Source of the DNA: Lunularia cruciata
Lineage: Eukaryota; Streptophyta; Marchantiopsida; Lunulariales; Lunulariaceae
Direction: 5' to 3'
DNA: 64,000 nt
NCBI GenBank assembly: GCA_948567375.1
Contig: OX419756.1
Coordinates: forward strand, 13,273,001-13,337,000
Below, one piece after another: positions 46,190-58,615 of this stretch; within the stretch, counting starts at the first letter, position 1, and each line of letters starts with the position of its first letter. The notes beneath the pieces are model-generated. The model ran no database searches. It was not told the DNA's origin and worked only from the letters and a program-made list of their open reading frames with translations. The translations under genes were made by a program, and so were the position numbers.

Positions 46190-47960
46190 CCACCTACCTG
46201 ACCAATGGCCAGGAAATATTCTTTGATTATATGTACTCAAGACAGCATGTAGATTGGGTAGAAATGTTTGATAGAGAGTGTAAGCTCTTACACCAAGATT
46301 TTGAGGATGAAGGAGGTGCCACCTACATTGCTCCTTTAGTCAATCCCTACATTGCTCCTTTTTCCATTCACTACTACATGGGACCAACCTGCTGACCAAG
46401 GAGGAGAAGAAGAGGTTCCCTATCATTTCCATCATGTAGGCTATTTTGAAGCACAACCTGAAAGACCCACCCAGATTGCTAAGTATTAGCCAACCAATGC
46501 TAAATTTTCTAAGACATGCAAGCTTGTGCTTGTAAATGAAGGGCTAGCCATGCCAAAGGCTACAAAGAGGAGAATACCATGCCATAGAAGAAACTATCTC
46601 CTCCAACAAAGAAGCCAAATGCCAACGCATAGGTTATTGAAGTGTCCTCTCCAAAAAGACAAGGCCAAGGACATTGAAGTGGAAGGAGATGATGAATAAG
46701 GGGAGAAAGGATCCTTCATTATGCAAGGATTGACCTCCACTTTAGGAGGTCAAAGATGATGAAGAAGAAACCTAGAAGCCCAGTTTTCTCTGAATTTGTA
46801 GGACATAGATATGGACAAGTGTTCTATAGATGAAGAAGAGCATGTGACGGAAGGAAAGGCAGTGCTAGAACAGGCAACACTAAGTCCAGTAGTGGAATAA
46901 GGAGCCATAGTAGAAAACCAAGACCAAGCCGAGTGCTCTAAGGACCAAGAAACTTGGCTTGAAAGGAAGGAGGAGGCCAAAGACCGCCCAAAAGAAGAAG
47001 ATCATATACCAATGATGTAGAAGAAGATGAGAAACTCAACATTGAGGCCAATATTCTTGCATTTGTACCAAAAACACAACTTAAGATGCAAGAGGAGCAA
47101 ACAACTTTGAAGCTAGTGCTGGTCCAAGAGGGATCTAACTTTGTCATACATTCTATTGGAGCTGCACTATAGATGATGGAGGTATTGCTACCTCAATACT
47201 AAACCAAGTGCCTTGACATGGTAAACTACACCATTTTGTTAAATATATGCATAAATAGGTCTATACTCAGAAGGCCAAACAAGATCTAGTGAAAGAAGAA
47301 CCAAAAAAGGCCAAAGACCTATTTAAAACAAAGGCCACAAAAATAAGTACCTTGTTGTAGGAGAAACAAGAATTCAAGAGGAGAAGTGCCACAATAGAGA
47401 ATAAATGAGACCATAGGCAATAAAAAACCAAAGGTTTGAAGAGGATTGGAAGGCACTCCACCTCAAGTTTGATCAATTAAAGAAGGAGGCCAAAGATCAC
47501 TTTCAAGGCAAGTGCCATGAATTGGAAAGCACTCAAAGTGCTCTAGAAGAGGACACGATTATATGGTGACCCTAGAAGCACAGATGTAGGAGTAACAAAA
47601 GGAGGTAGCAACAAAATTGGAACATCTTACCAAGGAAGCAAAAGAAGAAAGGGCCAAGCATGCAAAAATTCTTTAATTGCTGGAAGAAAAGAAGGCAAAA
47701 TGGAGTGCTCAAACCAAGAAAGTCAAGGAGGACCAGCTCAAAGCATTGCAACAATTAGAGAAGACACAAGCCTTGTTCATGGATATGTAAAAGGAAGAGG
47801 AAGTAGTGCATGCCTTAGAAACCAAACGCCATGGATTGAAGATGCAAGTCTAGCAATTGCAAAACCAAGCCTATGAAGAAGAAAGAATGAACATTCTGTG
47901 GCTGCATTTGAAGGAGCACTCAAACAAGAAGTTTATCAAGGTGTGAAAAACCTTCTTGCT
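46190..47960 (+). pseudogene. Decayed reading frame with coiled-coil C-terminus, unidentified
   Basis: The plus strand reads FDYMYSRQHVDWVEMFDREC then KLLHQDFEDEGG (about 46219-46320). A lysine/glutamate-rich region follows, including EVATKLEHLTKEAKEERAKH (about 47605-47665) and KVKEDQLKALQQLEKTQALF (about 47718-47780). Several internal stops are TAG or TAA where glutamine would suit the heptad pattern, consistent with deamination of CAG and CAA. It resembles the charged helical proteins carried by some plant retroelements, but the family is not recognised. Confidence 0.35.
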
Positions 47961-50803
47961 GGAGATATCTTAGTATCAAGCACAAACATACCAATTAATT
48001 AGATATCTAAGAAGTGAATGTAGTCCTTTAGTAACTCCAACCCAAGACACTTCCCCAAGGAAAAGTTCTTTGGTGAGGTAGGCACTCTTAGGCAAATTTT
48101 AGGCACTCAGAACTATATCGTAGTCAAGCGGTCTGAGTAGGCCATTAGTGTCTGCACTCATAATCATACATATTTGTGGAGGAGTTCCATCAGCATTGTA
48201 TATGTTCTTGGAATTATACACTAAAGATAGATTAGGTGTGGACGATTTGACATCTCTTTTGACATGCATTAGTAGCTTAATCATTCTACAAATGATTAGG
48301 GTAAGAAAGGATTAAGATATTAAACCAATGTTGGACAATTTAGCTTAGGATTTTCAAGATCCAATTGGGATTTTGATTCCTTTGGCTTGGAGTCAGATTT
48401 GTATTTAAGGCTAAGTGCCATTGGCACTTTGTGTTTGTTCTTTTGTGTAATGCATACTTTGATTACAATTAAAGAGTACTCTTACCTCATTGCAAGTTTT
48501 GTGTACTTCATTTTATGTGTTGTTCAATGTCTATGCAAGTGTAGAGGTGAGGAATTTCACAATAGATCTTCAATGCTTAGTACTAAGCATGTACTTGCCC
48601 CTAATCAACGTGTGCAATAAATGACACAAAGGAGTGAACTTGTACAATGAGTGGATTGGGAAGCTCATTGCACAAGCAATACAATGGAATCAAAAAACTT
48701 AGATAATGTGCAGGATGAAGTGCTTCATTCCTGCAAGTTGTGCCATCTAGGAAGGGTAGAATGTAATTGCAAAAATTGTAACTTTGGAATGGATTGGCAA
48801 TTAGAGTTAAACGAACGATCACCTTCAAGAACAAACCCAATTAGATCTTAGAGCAAAAGTGATAATTTTTTCTTTTTGCTATAGTGTGCCACATAAGGTG
48901 ACACTACAATCTTTTGGGAGTGGTTCCTACACAAGAGGTTAAATATGAAATAATAGATGAACTAAGGTTTTGTGACAATATGGTGTTTAGCTTCATTCTT
49001 TGGCATTTACAACCAATGTCCTCATAGGAACAAATTGTTCTTACTGATTATACTATAAGTACATAAAAAATGAGTTATCACAACACCATCAAGTTGTAAG
49101 AAGATAAAATAGATAAGTTAAAATGAAGCTAAGCTGCAATAGTATTGGTACAAGGAATCTATTATAATAGTATCAATATGAGCAATCTATAATATTACTC
49201 TTTAAGATATCCAAGCTATGCATGTAGTTCTACAAACTAATAACCCAATGTTGAATGGTATGATAAATTTTATCTAAAAGGTATAATTGGTATAAAAGCC
49301 TTATAACATAATGCCAAATTTTTTGACAAAGACTCCTTTAAGGTAAAGCTAAATTGGATAATAAGATTCTCTAAAGATATGTTTAGTTGATTGGGTAGAT
49401 GAGTTAGGGTGATAAGAGGCTCCAATGTGACTCCACACCTCTAGAGACCTAAAGCCTAATAATGCTATAGTGTGATAGGAAATTTTTGTCTGAAATATGA
49501 GGTAAACATAGCTTGCAAAATGATCATAGCCTCTTTCTTTGGAAAGATCTTAGTGTTGTATGTAAAAGAGTCCATCAAATAGATAATGAATATATCTTAA
49601 AATCTCCAAAGCTAAGAGCATAAAGGTATAAGAGGTTAAAACATGTTACATAACAATACTACTTCTCCTTGGTGGCAATAGTCATTGCTACTTTAATTGG
49701 TATGGTACTTGTGCTAAAGACTCTACTTTTTAAGAGTTAAAACCAATCTATTAAGTAATGCATCTACTATCATTGACACTATGTTCATTCTTTTTTTGTA
49801 CAAAGAAGGTCTAATTACCACTCAATCTATATTTGAGACCATGTACACCAAAAGTTTATGTGACTATACCCTAGTATATATAAAAGGACAATAGTGTGCT
49901 CTCCACTCAAAGATATAAAAGCTAAAAACTTATATGCCCCTTGAAGAGAGCCCAAAACCTCAAATCTATTACTAGAAACTAAGACCATAATGGAAAAATT
50001 GAGGGAGTGAGTATGACACATGGATTCAAACTTGGTATATATAATTTTGGACATATAAAGGCAAGCTCTCCGAGTTGAATGTGAAGGCAAATAAAGCTCT
50101 AACTATATCTTCTAGTGTGCATAGTATATTGGTTGCATTTGAAATTAAGGAGTAAAGGGAAAAGACATGTCTCTTCTCTTCACTTCAAACTATAAAAGGA
50201 GGAGACATAACAAAGAAGTGATTAGTACCTATCTCAAAGTAGTGAAATGAGTTATGAAAAATAAAAGTGCTCCCTGGAGAATCAACTTGACAAGTGCTCT
50301 TCTCCAATGAAAACTATGAACAATCTCCTATTTAGTATGAGGAACTTAAATAAATGTGACTCTATGCTATAAAAAGTACACACAAATGGAATCAAGGAAA
50401 GGATCTACTCTTTTTCCAAATGAAGAACCCAAAACAAAGTAATATGGGCAATGGTGGCAAGGGGATTTGACACTTAGATAACCACCCAATGTAGATGGAT
50501 GTCCAAGGATGCTTATATGCTTGCAGTAACTATCTCACTACCTCTAAGAATGATCATAGCAAACTAATATATTAAAATAAAATAGTACATAAATAATACA
50601 TAAGACTAGACATAGTAAATATTTCCAATATCAATGAGATGGAACTCAAGAGGTCTTTCTTAAGAGTGAAATGAGATGTGAAGCACTAAAAATATATGCA
50701 ACTTTGTGTAGTAATAGATCCTGGATAGTATATTGACCAAGGAAGAAGCTTAAATTTGAAATATTTGGTGAAAAAATCACATTAATGCTCACAATTAAGA
50801 CCC
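47961..50803. other. AT-rich stretch, nothing identified
   Basis: A short piece at about 49190-49235 (AAGATATCCAAGCTATGCA then TCTACAAACTA) resembles the 3' region of LINE-like family A, but it is too short to call. No gene recognised. Confidence 0.35.
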
Positions 50804-50957
50804 ATTGGTACACTTTAAAGAAATATGGAAAGTGGAGGAAAAAATGAACAAAGAGTGACTTTATAAGCTACAACTCCTCATTTGGTACACTTTAAAGAGA
50901 TATAGAAAGTGGAAGAACAAATCAACAAAGAGTGACTTTATAAGCTACAACTCCTCA
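50804..50957. repeat. 77-bp tandem duplication
   Basis: Units start at about 50804 and 50881 (TTGGTACACTTTAAAGA) and both end in AAGCTACAACTCCTCATTT. They differ at about six positions. Confidence 0.85.
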
Positions 50958-52757
50958 TTTGGGTGGAAATCATAAAAGAAAGAAAGGAAGTCGTAAGTTG
51001 TATGGATATGGAGACTTTGTAATCCTATCAAAGTATCAATAGAAACATATTTGGTCTAGAGGAAGAAAGTGCATTAACTATACATCTAAAATTTTTTGTT
51101 GGCTTGACCTCAAAGGATTACAAAGTTGATAATACTCTAGAGGTAAAGCATAGCACTATGGAGACTTATTTAGCCTATTGCTGGTTTCTTGAGAAGGTAT
51201 GTGTATCTAGTTACCACTAAGTAGTCCTTGAGCAACTAATTATAATACGGTGACTGCCAAAACTAACACTCCAACATCCTAGCTTTGGGGCTAAAAATGT
51301 CATGAAAGAATGTCAACAGAAATTAATTTATCAAGATAAAGAAATTGCTCAAGTTTATAATCTAAAACTTTTAATTTCCATATTGATTATGTGTGCTCAT
51401 CTTACAAGGATGACCAATCCCCTCCAAAAATCTGTAAATCCTGGAAATGGTCTCTTGATGTCTTTATGTATTTTTGTAGGTTGGTAGGAGTAAGGTCATT
51501 ATGGGAAGAGAACTAATAAGGTCCAAGGAGAAAAATCTTTCTCATGGTAATATGAAAGAATAACTTGTAGTAGTTTGGAGAGTGTTAAGCTTATCAAGTG
51601 GCATGAAGGTAAGGAGATCCTAGTGTGTATATGGTTTAGGTAAGCCAAGAAGGAAAGTCTAAATAGACTCAAGAGAATGTAACCATGAGTAAGAGTTTGT
51701 GAGGCCTCAATTTAAAAAGGCTATTTTGCATATAAAATCTAAGGTACGGAGGAGAAGTGGCCTTAGGTTTCATCCATAGGAATTTGAATCTCACTCTATG
51801 TTATGCTAGACTACTTCTACCAAAGGCATTTTTTGCAAAATGGTATGGAGAGATTGTGGTACAAAATGTATGGACAGACTATAAGGGTAGGTAGTGGGTG
51901 GTGGAGGAATATGATCATGAGGAAGTGTTGAGTTGCTAGGAAGAAGAGCTATATTAGGAAGATGAAGTACAGAAGCATTAGGAAATACAAGGAGTGGAAG
52001 TTGCTAGGTCAGAAGTATCACTTATGATAGTCGACTTAAGTTGTGCCAAGGAAAATTTTTTTTATTTAAAAGAAAAATATACTCAAGAAACTCCCACCCT
52101 AATAGTAAACATAAAAAGAGGAAAAAATATATAGTGAATAATGAAAATTATACATATGAGATAAAAAAGATATAAACAATGAAGAAAATTAGAAGAGAAG
52201 AGACAAAAAAAAACCAAATAGGAGAAGGAAACCATATGTAAAGAGAAAACCATAGATGAATAATGGAAAAATACATATGAAATAAAAAAAATACATAAAA
52301 AATGAAGAAAATTAAAATATCAAAGATAAAACAAAAAAAAAGAATACGAGAAGAATAAGTGATGAGTTGTATCTGTAGTCAATATAGATCATTGTAAACT
52401 AAACAAGGAATACTTAAAAAAAGTCTGATCTTTGTTTCATCCCAACTCCAAACTAAGGTCCAATTTTGACCTCAAACTCTGGTCAAATCTCAATTTTAAT
52501 GTCAAATTCAATCTCAAACCAAACTCAATTTACGTGTGTCTTATTAGGAGAGGTTGATTGATCTAAGTGATGATATAGTGAATATATATAATGGAAATGC
52601 AAATGTACAATGGTCTCATGTATAGAATGTAGGTGCTAAGTCCTTAATAAATAAAAATGTTGTTTGTTGTTGAGGAGAAAGAATTAAAGGTCACTATAAA
52701 CAAGCTCACTCAAATGTACATGAAATTTTTTCCATCAAAGGAAAGGTTAGAAATCAG

Positions 52758-52760
<3 letters not shown>
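50958..52760. other. AT-rich stretch, nothing identified
   Basis: Two similar A-rich blocks (ATACATATGA...ATAAAAAA...AATGAAGAAAATTA) at about 52150-52200 and 52270-52315 suggest an old local duplication. No gene recognised. Confidence 0.4.

Positions 52761-52791
<31 letters not shown>
52761..52791. repeat. (TA)n microsatellite
   Basis: Uninterrupted alternating TA over 31 bases. Confidence 0.95.
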
Positions 52792-52793
<2 letters not shown>

Positions 52794-53169
52794 AGTGCTT
52801 CCAAAATCATCACTCTCACTCCCTAAACTCAATGAAATAACTTGGCTATGATGATTTACTAGATGTTTTATTGATTTGCTCTTGTAGACTAGACTCTATG
52901 AAGATCAATGAACCATTTGCACATTCCTACACTTACAAATATTCTCACTAACATACCCTTATCTGAACTAAGATTCTCTCTTAGTGACTGAAAGGTTTTG
53001 GAGCTTTGCTTCATACATACCCTTTGATATAGGACTTTTGTTTCACATTTAGGTAGTTTTCCATTGCACTTTGCTTGCATTTTGGTCTTCCACATCTTGC
53101 ACTACTATGGTTTCCAGATCAAATCATATGTTGTTCCTCATATGATGCATTGTGCATACATATTTTATT

Positions 53170-53720
53170 CTATGCAATAGGTGGAGAGCTCATTAGAGTT
53201 CATGATGCTATCCATGATCAAGAGGCTCAACTCCTCTAAGCTACATAATTCCAAGTATAGATAGAGTGGGGGTTGGACTATTGGAACCATCTCCATGCCA
53301 AGTGAGAGTAAATATTATCATATTCACAAATGGTCATAAGAGTACTTATATGAAGGTGCTTACAAGCAATAGCGTTACACACTCATAAGCAGGAGCAGTA
53401 GCAATAGCTACCATTGCCACTTGGAAAGAGGAGGATCATTATACACCACCACTCTCCTTTGATACCTTTGTTTTGCTGGCTGTTGAGATTTTGGATACCT
53501 TCATCACCACTTTGACTGACTTCTTAAGGAAATAACATGAAGTTCTTCGCTGAGAAGAGTGGCTATGGCTATCTCCCTATCCATGGCACCCTCCTATTTT
53601 TGGTAAAGAGTGTCAATCAATTTACAATATTCCCGGCTTGACTTTAGTATAGGTTCTCTAATGGTAGATCTGGTTAGTGAGTGAAAGTCCTTAGATTTGA
53701 TGTGCAACAACAATAGGTGT
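53170..53720 (+). mobile_element. C-terminal fragment of LINE-like family B
   Basis: In one frame the plus strand reads VLTSNSVTHS, GAVAIATIATWKEEDHY, then LSFDTFVLLAVEI (about 53360-53480). This aligns with the block after LHDMVMVNP in the 5 kb copy and with the two 33 kb fragments. It is 5'-truncated, with stops in places. The upstream GTGGAGAGCTCATTAGA block also matches 32405, so the shared region starts near 53180. Confidence 0.6.
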
Positions 53721-53946
53721 GCCTATCACCTTTAGTTTCTTCCTCCCAACTATCAAATTAACCCTTATAGAAATTTTATCATACAATCCAACAATAGATT
53801 ATTTTATTGCTATGTATCTCTTCTCGGGGCTTGGGAGCCATGGTTTTGCTTTAATTTTTAGCCCACTTGTTTCATTGAACACCGTGCTCTTGGGCACTTT
53901 GTACTTGATTTTCTTTTGGATATTATTTTATACATCAAGTACTTGT

Positions 53947-53962
53947 TATGATGATGATGATG

Positions 53963-54000
<38 letters not shown>
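53947..54000. repeat. Compound (ATG)n/(ATA)n microsatellite
   Basis: About five ATG/GAT repeats followed by about eleven AAT/ATA repeats. It creates an apparent Asp-Asn run in one frame and a Tyr/Leu run in the others; these are not genes. Confidence 0.95.
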
Positions 54001-54002
<2 letters not shown>

Positions 54003-54194
54003 AACAGACTTTGCAAAGCTTTGATGAATAAAGCACAAAGTTTTACTATTGCAAGTGATGGAGGTAAATGACACAAGACCGAGTTCACTTTGAGCGCACC
54101 CCAAACTAATCACAATGTACATCAAGCTCAATTGATTAATACACCTTTGAAGTTGCCATGCAATTAACATAAAGGGTTGTCTGATTAATCTTCC

Positions 54195-54300
54195 TCTCCT
54201 TTGACCGATACGGTTGGGGCTTAATCCATTTTACCCTTATGTCTTTTCCTTGTAGGGCTTGATGGGTCTCCCCATCTTTCTTGTTGTCATACAGATTCCT
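54195..54300 (+). mobile_element. 3'-tail fragment of LINE-like family A
   Basis: GGGGCTTAATCCATTTTACC, then GGGCTTGATGGGTCTCCCCA, matches the end of copy A3 (61058-61125) and, reversed, copy A2 (54590-54660). It is an isolated tail of about 100 bp. Confidence 0.6.
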
Positions 54301-54431
54301 TTTTTTTCTAAATCAATCTAAAGTCACATTGTTGATTTTGCTTGACTCCTTTTGGATACACTATGGACATGTTTATGAGACCAAGGCCTCATGCGGGAAA
54401 CCATTGTCAAATTATAGTTAGATAGTTTTTC

Positions 54432-54553
54432 AGAATGTTAATAAGAGTTTATTTCCAATTCAAATCTTATTGAACCACCATAGTTAAGCTAAATACCAAA
54501 TCACTTGATCACCGTAGCTCAGTTTAGTCCAAAACAAACATTAGATAATTTTC
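54432..54553 (+). repeat. Left member of long direct repeat around copy A2
   Basis: Begins AGAATGTTAATAAGAG and shares TTATTTCCA-TTCAAAT, CATAGTT and AAATCACTTGATCACCGTAG-like blocks with 58488-58615 in order. It lies just outside the element's 3' tail. Confidence 0.75.
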
Positions 54554-54554
54554 C

Positions 54555-57500
54555 TGAATGATAAAATGGACAAGGTGACTGCATAGAAAAAAATGATGGA
54601 TGGGAAGACCCCATCAAGCCATACAAGGGAGAGACAAAAAAGGTAAAATTGGACTACACTCCAATAGAGTCTATATGAGAAATCCGCCCTACTATTTCTA
54701 AGGTATCCAAGCTATGCAAGTCATATAGTCTACAAACAATTGGAGCATCTGAAGAAGCATCACCAAGTATGATTACTCTCCGATGGATTGCACCAGCCAT
54801 CGCCCTTTGTAAAGCAATGGACACCCACTGTCTAAAATATGCTACAAATTATGAGAATAAGAGTGGTACCTCCAGGCACCTAACATGATAAAATCTTGTG
54901 CACTCCTTGACAAATGTGTCAAATGTTGTGTCCATCACTCCATATAACTCCAAAGCTAGAGGAACAAAGAGGTGACCTTGTTGCATGACCCTATACTTGG
55001 AGACCTTGCAACTTGTTGCTGCACTTGTTGCCCATCCAAGGGAATGGGTAATCACTCCCTCCAAAACTGTACCCCGTGTAGGGTCCATAACCATGACATC
55101 CGTGACTATCACCTGATCATCTCGGACCAAGTATAAGTTTGCCTTGACACGTGTTGTCTGCAAAGCATACAAATGCTTCCTCCAAGCCAAGTATCCACTC
55201 TCTTGTGCCATAGCAAACACTATGTCCCTAATAGCATCATGGGTAGCGATCCTCTATCCTCCAAAAGGACAGCGTATCATATGGACTGCAACTGCATCTA
55301 GTGTAGAACCACACTCACAAGTGAGTAATGAAGATGTAGATGGGTGGACCAAACCTAGGCAAAACCTCATCATTGTAGAGAAAGTAGTTGGGGCGGTTGG
55401 AATGCCCTAATACATGGTTGAGCTTGGATCCAAGCACTTGCATCCTTGTCATAGCAAGAGCAAAGATGTGCTTTAGTAGCCTGAGGAATAGACGAGTCAA
55501 CTAAGTGAGAATGTAGTGTATGCTCACATTGTCGCTCCATCAAAGAATACTATTAACCTCTAGTCCAATGTGATGATAGTGAAGCAAAAGATGGAAAGTT
55601 TTCTCACACCCAAGGGGATAGACTATCTCTCACTTGCCGCAACAACATCTGGAGAGAAAAGGATCCTCCCTCCACCCCTATCACATAAGTCTCCAAAACC
55701 GGCCTATCAACAACCACAAAACAAGAGGAAAGTAGGGTGCCAAGAGAGCTCAACTACCCAAAATGCTATAGGTGCCGTCTCTTCCACAGATAGCAAGCCA
55801 AACCCTCTTCACAAGATCATTATAGCCATTTGTCTACATGCCAAAATCCCCTATCACACACTCAAATGTCCATGGTCCAATAATATCACCAAAGACTCCC
55901 ATAATCCTCCTCTCAAAGACTCTCAGATGTGATAGGAAAGACAAGGAGGAAAAATTGTATGGATGAGGTAGGATGATTGACAAGAAATACTAGAGGAGAG
56001 TATACCAAATTCCACTTGTGGATTCTAGTAATGGAAGGTCATCCACATGGAGAACATCTTTTGCAAGTGCAATGTCTAAGAAGCGTGTGACAGAATCCTT
56101 GAATACTATTGGCACTCTAAGAACACGTTGTCCATTTGTAGATGTGATACACCTCTTTGGAAGCTAAAGATGGGAGAGAGATACAAAAGGGGACCATGCC
56201 CTACACTTTGACACCTTGACTCTCAAGCCTGCTAGATGTAGCTTGGTAGTCAAGTGGTCAAAGGCTTTGCCTAATTTGATTTATAGGGCCCACGATATGT
56301 GTACCATTTTCCAAGGAGGGAAATACAAAACTTGGTATGGCAAAAGTAGTAAATAGAAGAGCTCTAAAGTGAACCATTGCAAATAAGAGTCCCCTTAAAG
56401 GATCTCCTTGACGTGTATCAATAGCTGACTCCAAGATGGTGACACCTTCCTATGAATAATTGTACCGATAGTACAAGGAAGCAAGAGAGCCATAAAAAGA
56501 CCGCACAAAAGGAATAAGATTTGCCAAGGATCCACCAATCTCCCTAAGCTCTCTAACAATAGATGCTTGTGAGATGCTATTAAGCACATTCTCAACATCC
56601 ACCTATAGGAAGACCTACTCCGGATAGATATCTAGGAGTGCCCTAATGCCTAGAGATATAGCCTCACATCCTCTAGGTGTAGCTACTCCAAATTGATGTA
56701 GACTGAGGTGCTATTGAAAGTGAGAATGATGCTGAAGGACGATGGTACAACTGACCAAATGCAAAAAGATCTCTCCAATAGCAATTGGTCTAATGCCTCT
56801 CCATGTCTTTCTCCATCATGAGAAGTCAACTAGCACCTAACACCCGACTAACAAACATAAGAATGTCTCCTCTCACTATTGCTATAGCCACTTGAAACAA
56901 CTCGGTAAAACCACTAGAAGGATCATCTACCTGCAAGCAATATCTAAGGTGCTCATAAACCATCCTTGACAAGCCTCTTGAGGAAAGGCGAGGGGTAGTG
57001 CACAATTCTTGTGCAAAAAGTGACCTATCAAGACATAAAGGCTGCTCATGCTGATAATCTAAGATTTCTAGTGGTAGTCCCTCTTTTTCTATAAGATGTA
57101 GTGAGCATAGGGAAGAGATAGTCTCATCAATAGTACTTGCCGTAGGGAAGAGATAGTCTCATCTATAGTACTTGCCATGGACAAAGGATGTAGTACTCGT
57201 ATTGCTCTACTAAATTCTCCCACCTGACCTAATGTCCTACATTGTCGTAACCAAGTGGACTCTATGATACTCGTAACCAAGTGGACTCTATGGTATCATA
57301 TGGCGAAACCTATCTCCTAAAATGTGTAGCCCTAACAGACTCTTCTTGAAGTGCCGCCCGGTCCCCCGATCGGAATTGACAAAATCTAGCAGACACATCT
57401 TTATGCCTTGCACTTCCTCTTTTAGCATAACGAAGACACCATCAAGGGAGTAAGAGGAATAGGAATCATGCTGACTCGTCTAAGGGATCACGTGCCAAAT

Positions 57501-58480
57501 GATCAAGTGGTAGGTAAAAAGCCTATCTAGCCTCATCATGGAGTGTGCGGGGTATCCTATAGAATAGACGTAGACATGGAAAACTAGTCTCAAATAACAC
57601 CAAAATGCAACTCGCTTGAGAAGCTAACCACTCTAACGACTCGAGTGGTATCCTTGGAATGGTCAATAAACGGATAGAAGAAGCGTGTGTAATCTCGAGT
57701 GTCACTACTGCGGATGTGGTCGCTTGCCTCACGTGTGTATCCCAAGTGGTCCAATCATAGTCCTTGTGCATCCTTCCCACATCGGTCTTTACCCCTTGTG
57801 AAGTAAAGCGTCGGTGACATACCGAGCATGGTGTATTTCGAGCCGTTCTAGACGGCTCCACATGGGGAAGTGTAGCCATGGCTAGTACAAGAAAAACAAC
57901 AATAATACATGATGCTCCTCTCCATATCTCCCCATACTTGCAAAACCACAATCTCTCACATCAAAAAATACAATCCCTCTAAATCCTAAAACTATAAACT
58001 TTCATAACTTAAACTAAATTCCCATGGAACTTATTTATGAAAACAAAAAAATTTGAAATGAAAAATCTTGACCCATCACTCTCAATGTGTAATGATCATT
58101 CTAAACCCTGCAAAATATAAAAATACTCATATCTTTGTAATCATTTCTCCATAGTCTTCAATCTAGATACCAATGGAATCGAAATTGAAAAACAAACAGA
58201 ATCTTCTATTCACTAGAGTGCTACATGCTAGAGAATTCTCCGAAATATAGATATTTCTTTTCACATCTCTCCCCTCCTCTCCCCTCCCGTCTCCACACTC
58301 TCCCGAACTCCCCAAAAGGTTAGCAGGGACCGGTAGCGTGGCCGGTGACATGGAGGGTGATAGACGGGAAGAAACTTAGGCACCCTATCCCTTGACTGCA
58401 CAGAGCGGGAAGTGATCGGTGGTCGGTTGCCCGCCTCACGCATTGCCCTCCACACTATTTACCGGTGACGTGAATATAAA
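54555..58480 (-). mobile_element. LINE-like element family A, copy A2 (best preserved, dead)
   Basis: Read leftwards, an ATG at 57879 opens MATLPHVEPSRTARNTPC, followed by a C2H2-type finger CSVCHRRFTSQG...H (C-x2-C, final MH). Reverse transcriptase blocks are HQFGVATPRGCEAI (about 56698-56660), VDVENVLNSIS (about 56615-56585) and RQGDPLRG (about 56414-56391). In SLENGTHIVGP (about 56315-56285) the two catalytic aspartates are replaced by N and G. At 55320-55225 is a Cys-x-Cys (CECG)...HMIRC knuckle. THDAIRDIVF, RDDQVIVTDVMVMDP and KVSKY follow, then FVPLALELYG. This finger-RT-knuckle-PD-(D/E)XK-like order is that of R2-type non-LTR elements. There are several frameshifts and stops. Small internal duplications occur at 57108-57177 (35-bp unit) and about 57246-57297 (26-bp unit). 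Confidence 0.78.
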
Positions 58481-58487
58481 ATAGAGT

Positions 58488-58615
58488 AGAATGATAAAGG
58501 AGCTTATTTCCATTTCAAATTGTACTCGACCACTATAGTTGAATCCCGTCAGAATAGCCATCGCTCCAAATCACTCGATCACCATGGTTCATTTTCGTCA
58601 GCCCAGCTATCTCCA
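58488..58615 (+). repeat. Right member of long direct repeat around copy A2
   Basis: Begins AGAATGATAAAGGAGC immediately beyond the element's 5' region and matches 54432-54553, with one gap of about 13 bp. Confidence 0.75.

Noticed and set aside
49190-49240. Further fragment of LINE-like family A
   Set aside because: Only about 45 bp are similar, too little to separate from chance in AT-rich sequence.
53719-54170. Frames with Asp/Asn, Tyr or Leu runs
   Set aside because: They are translations of the trinucleotide microsatellite at 53947-54000.
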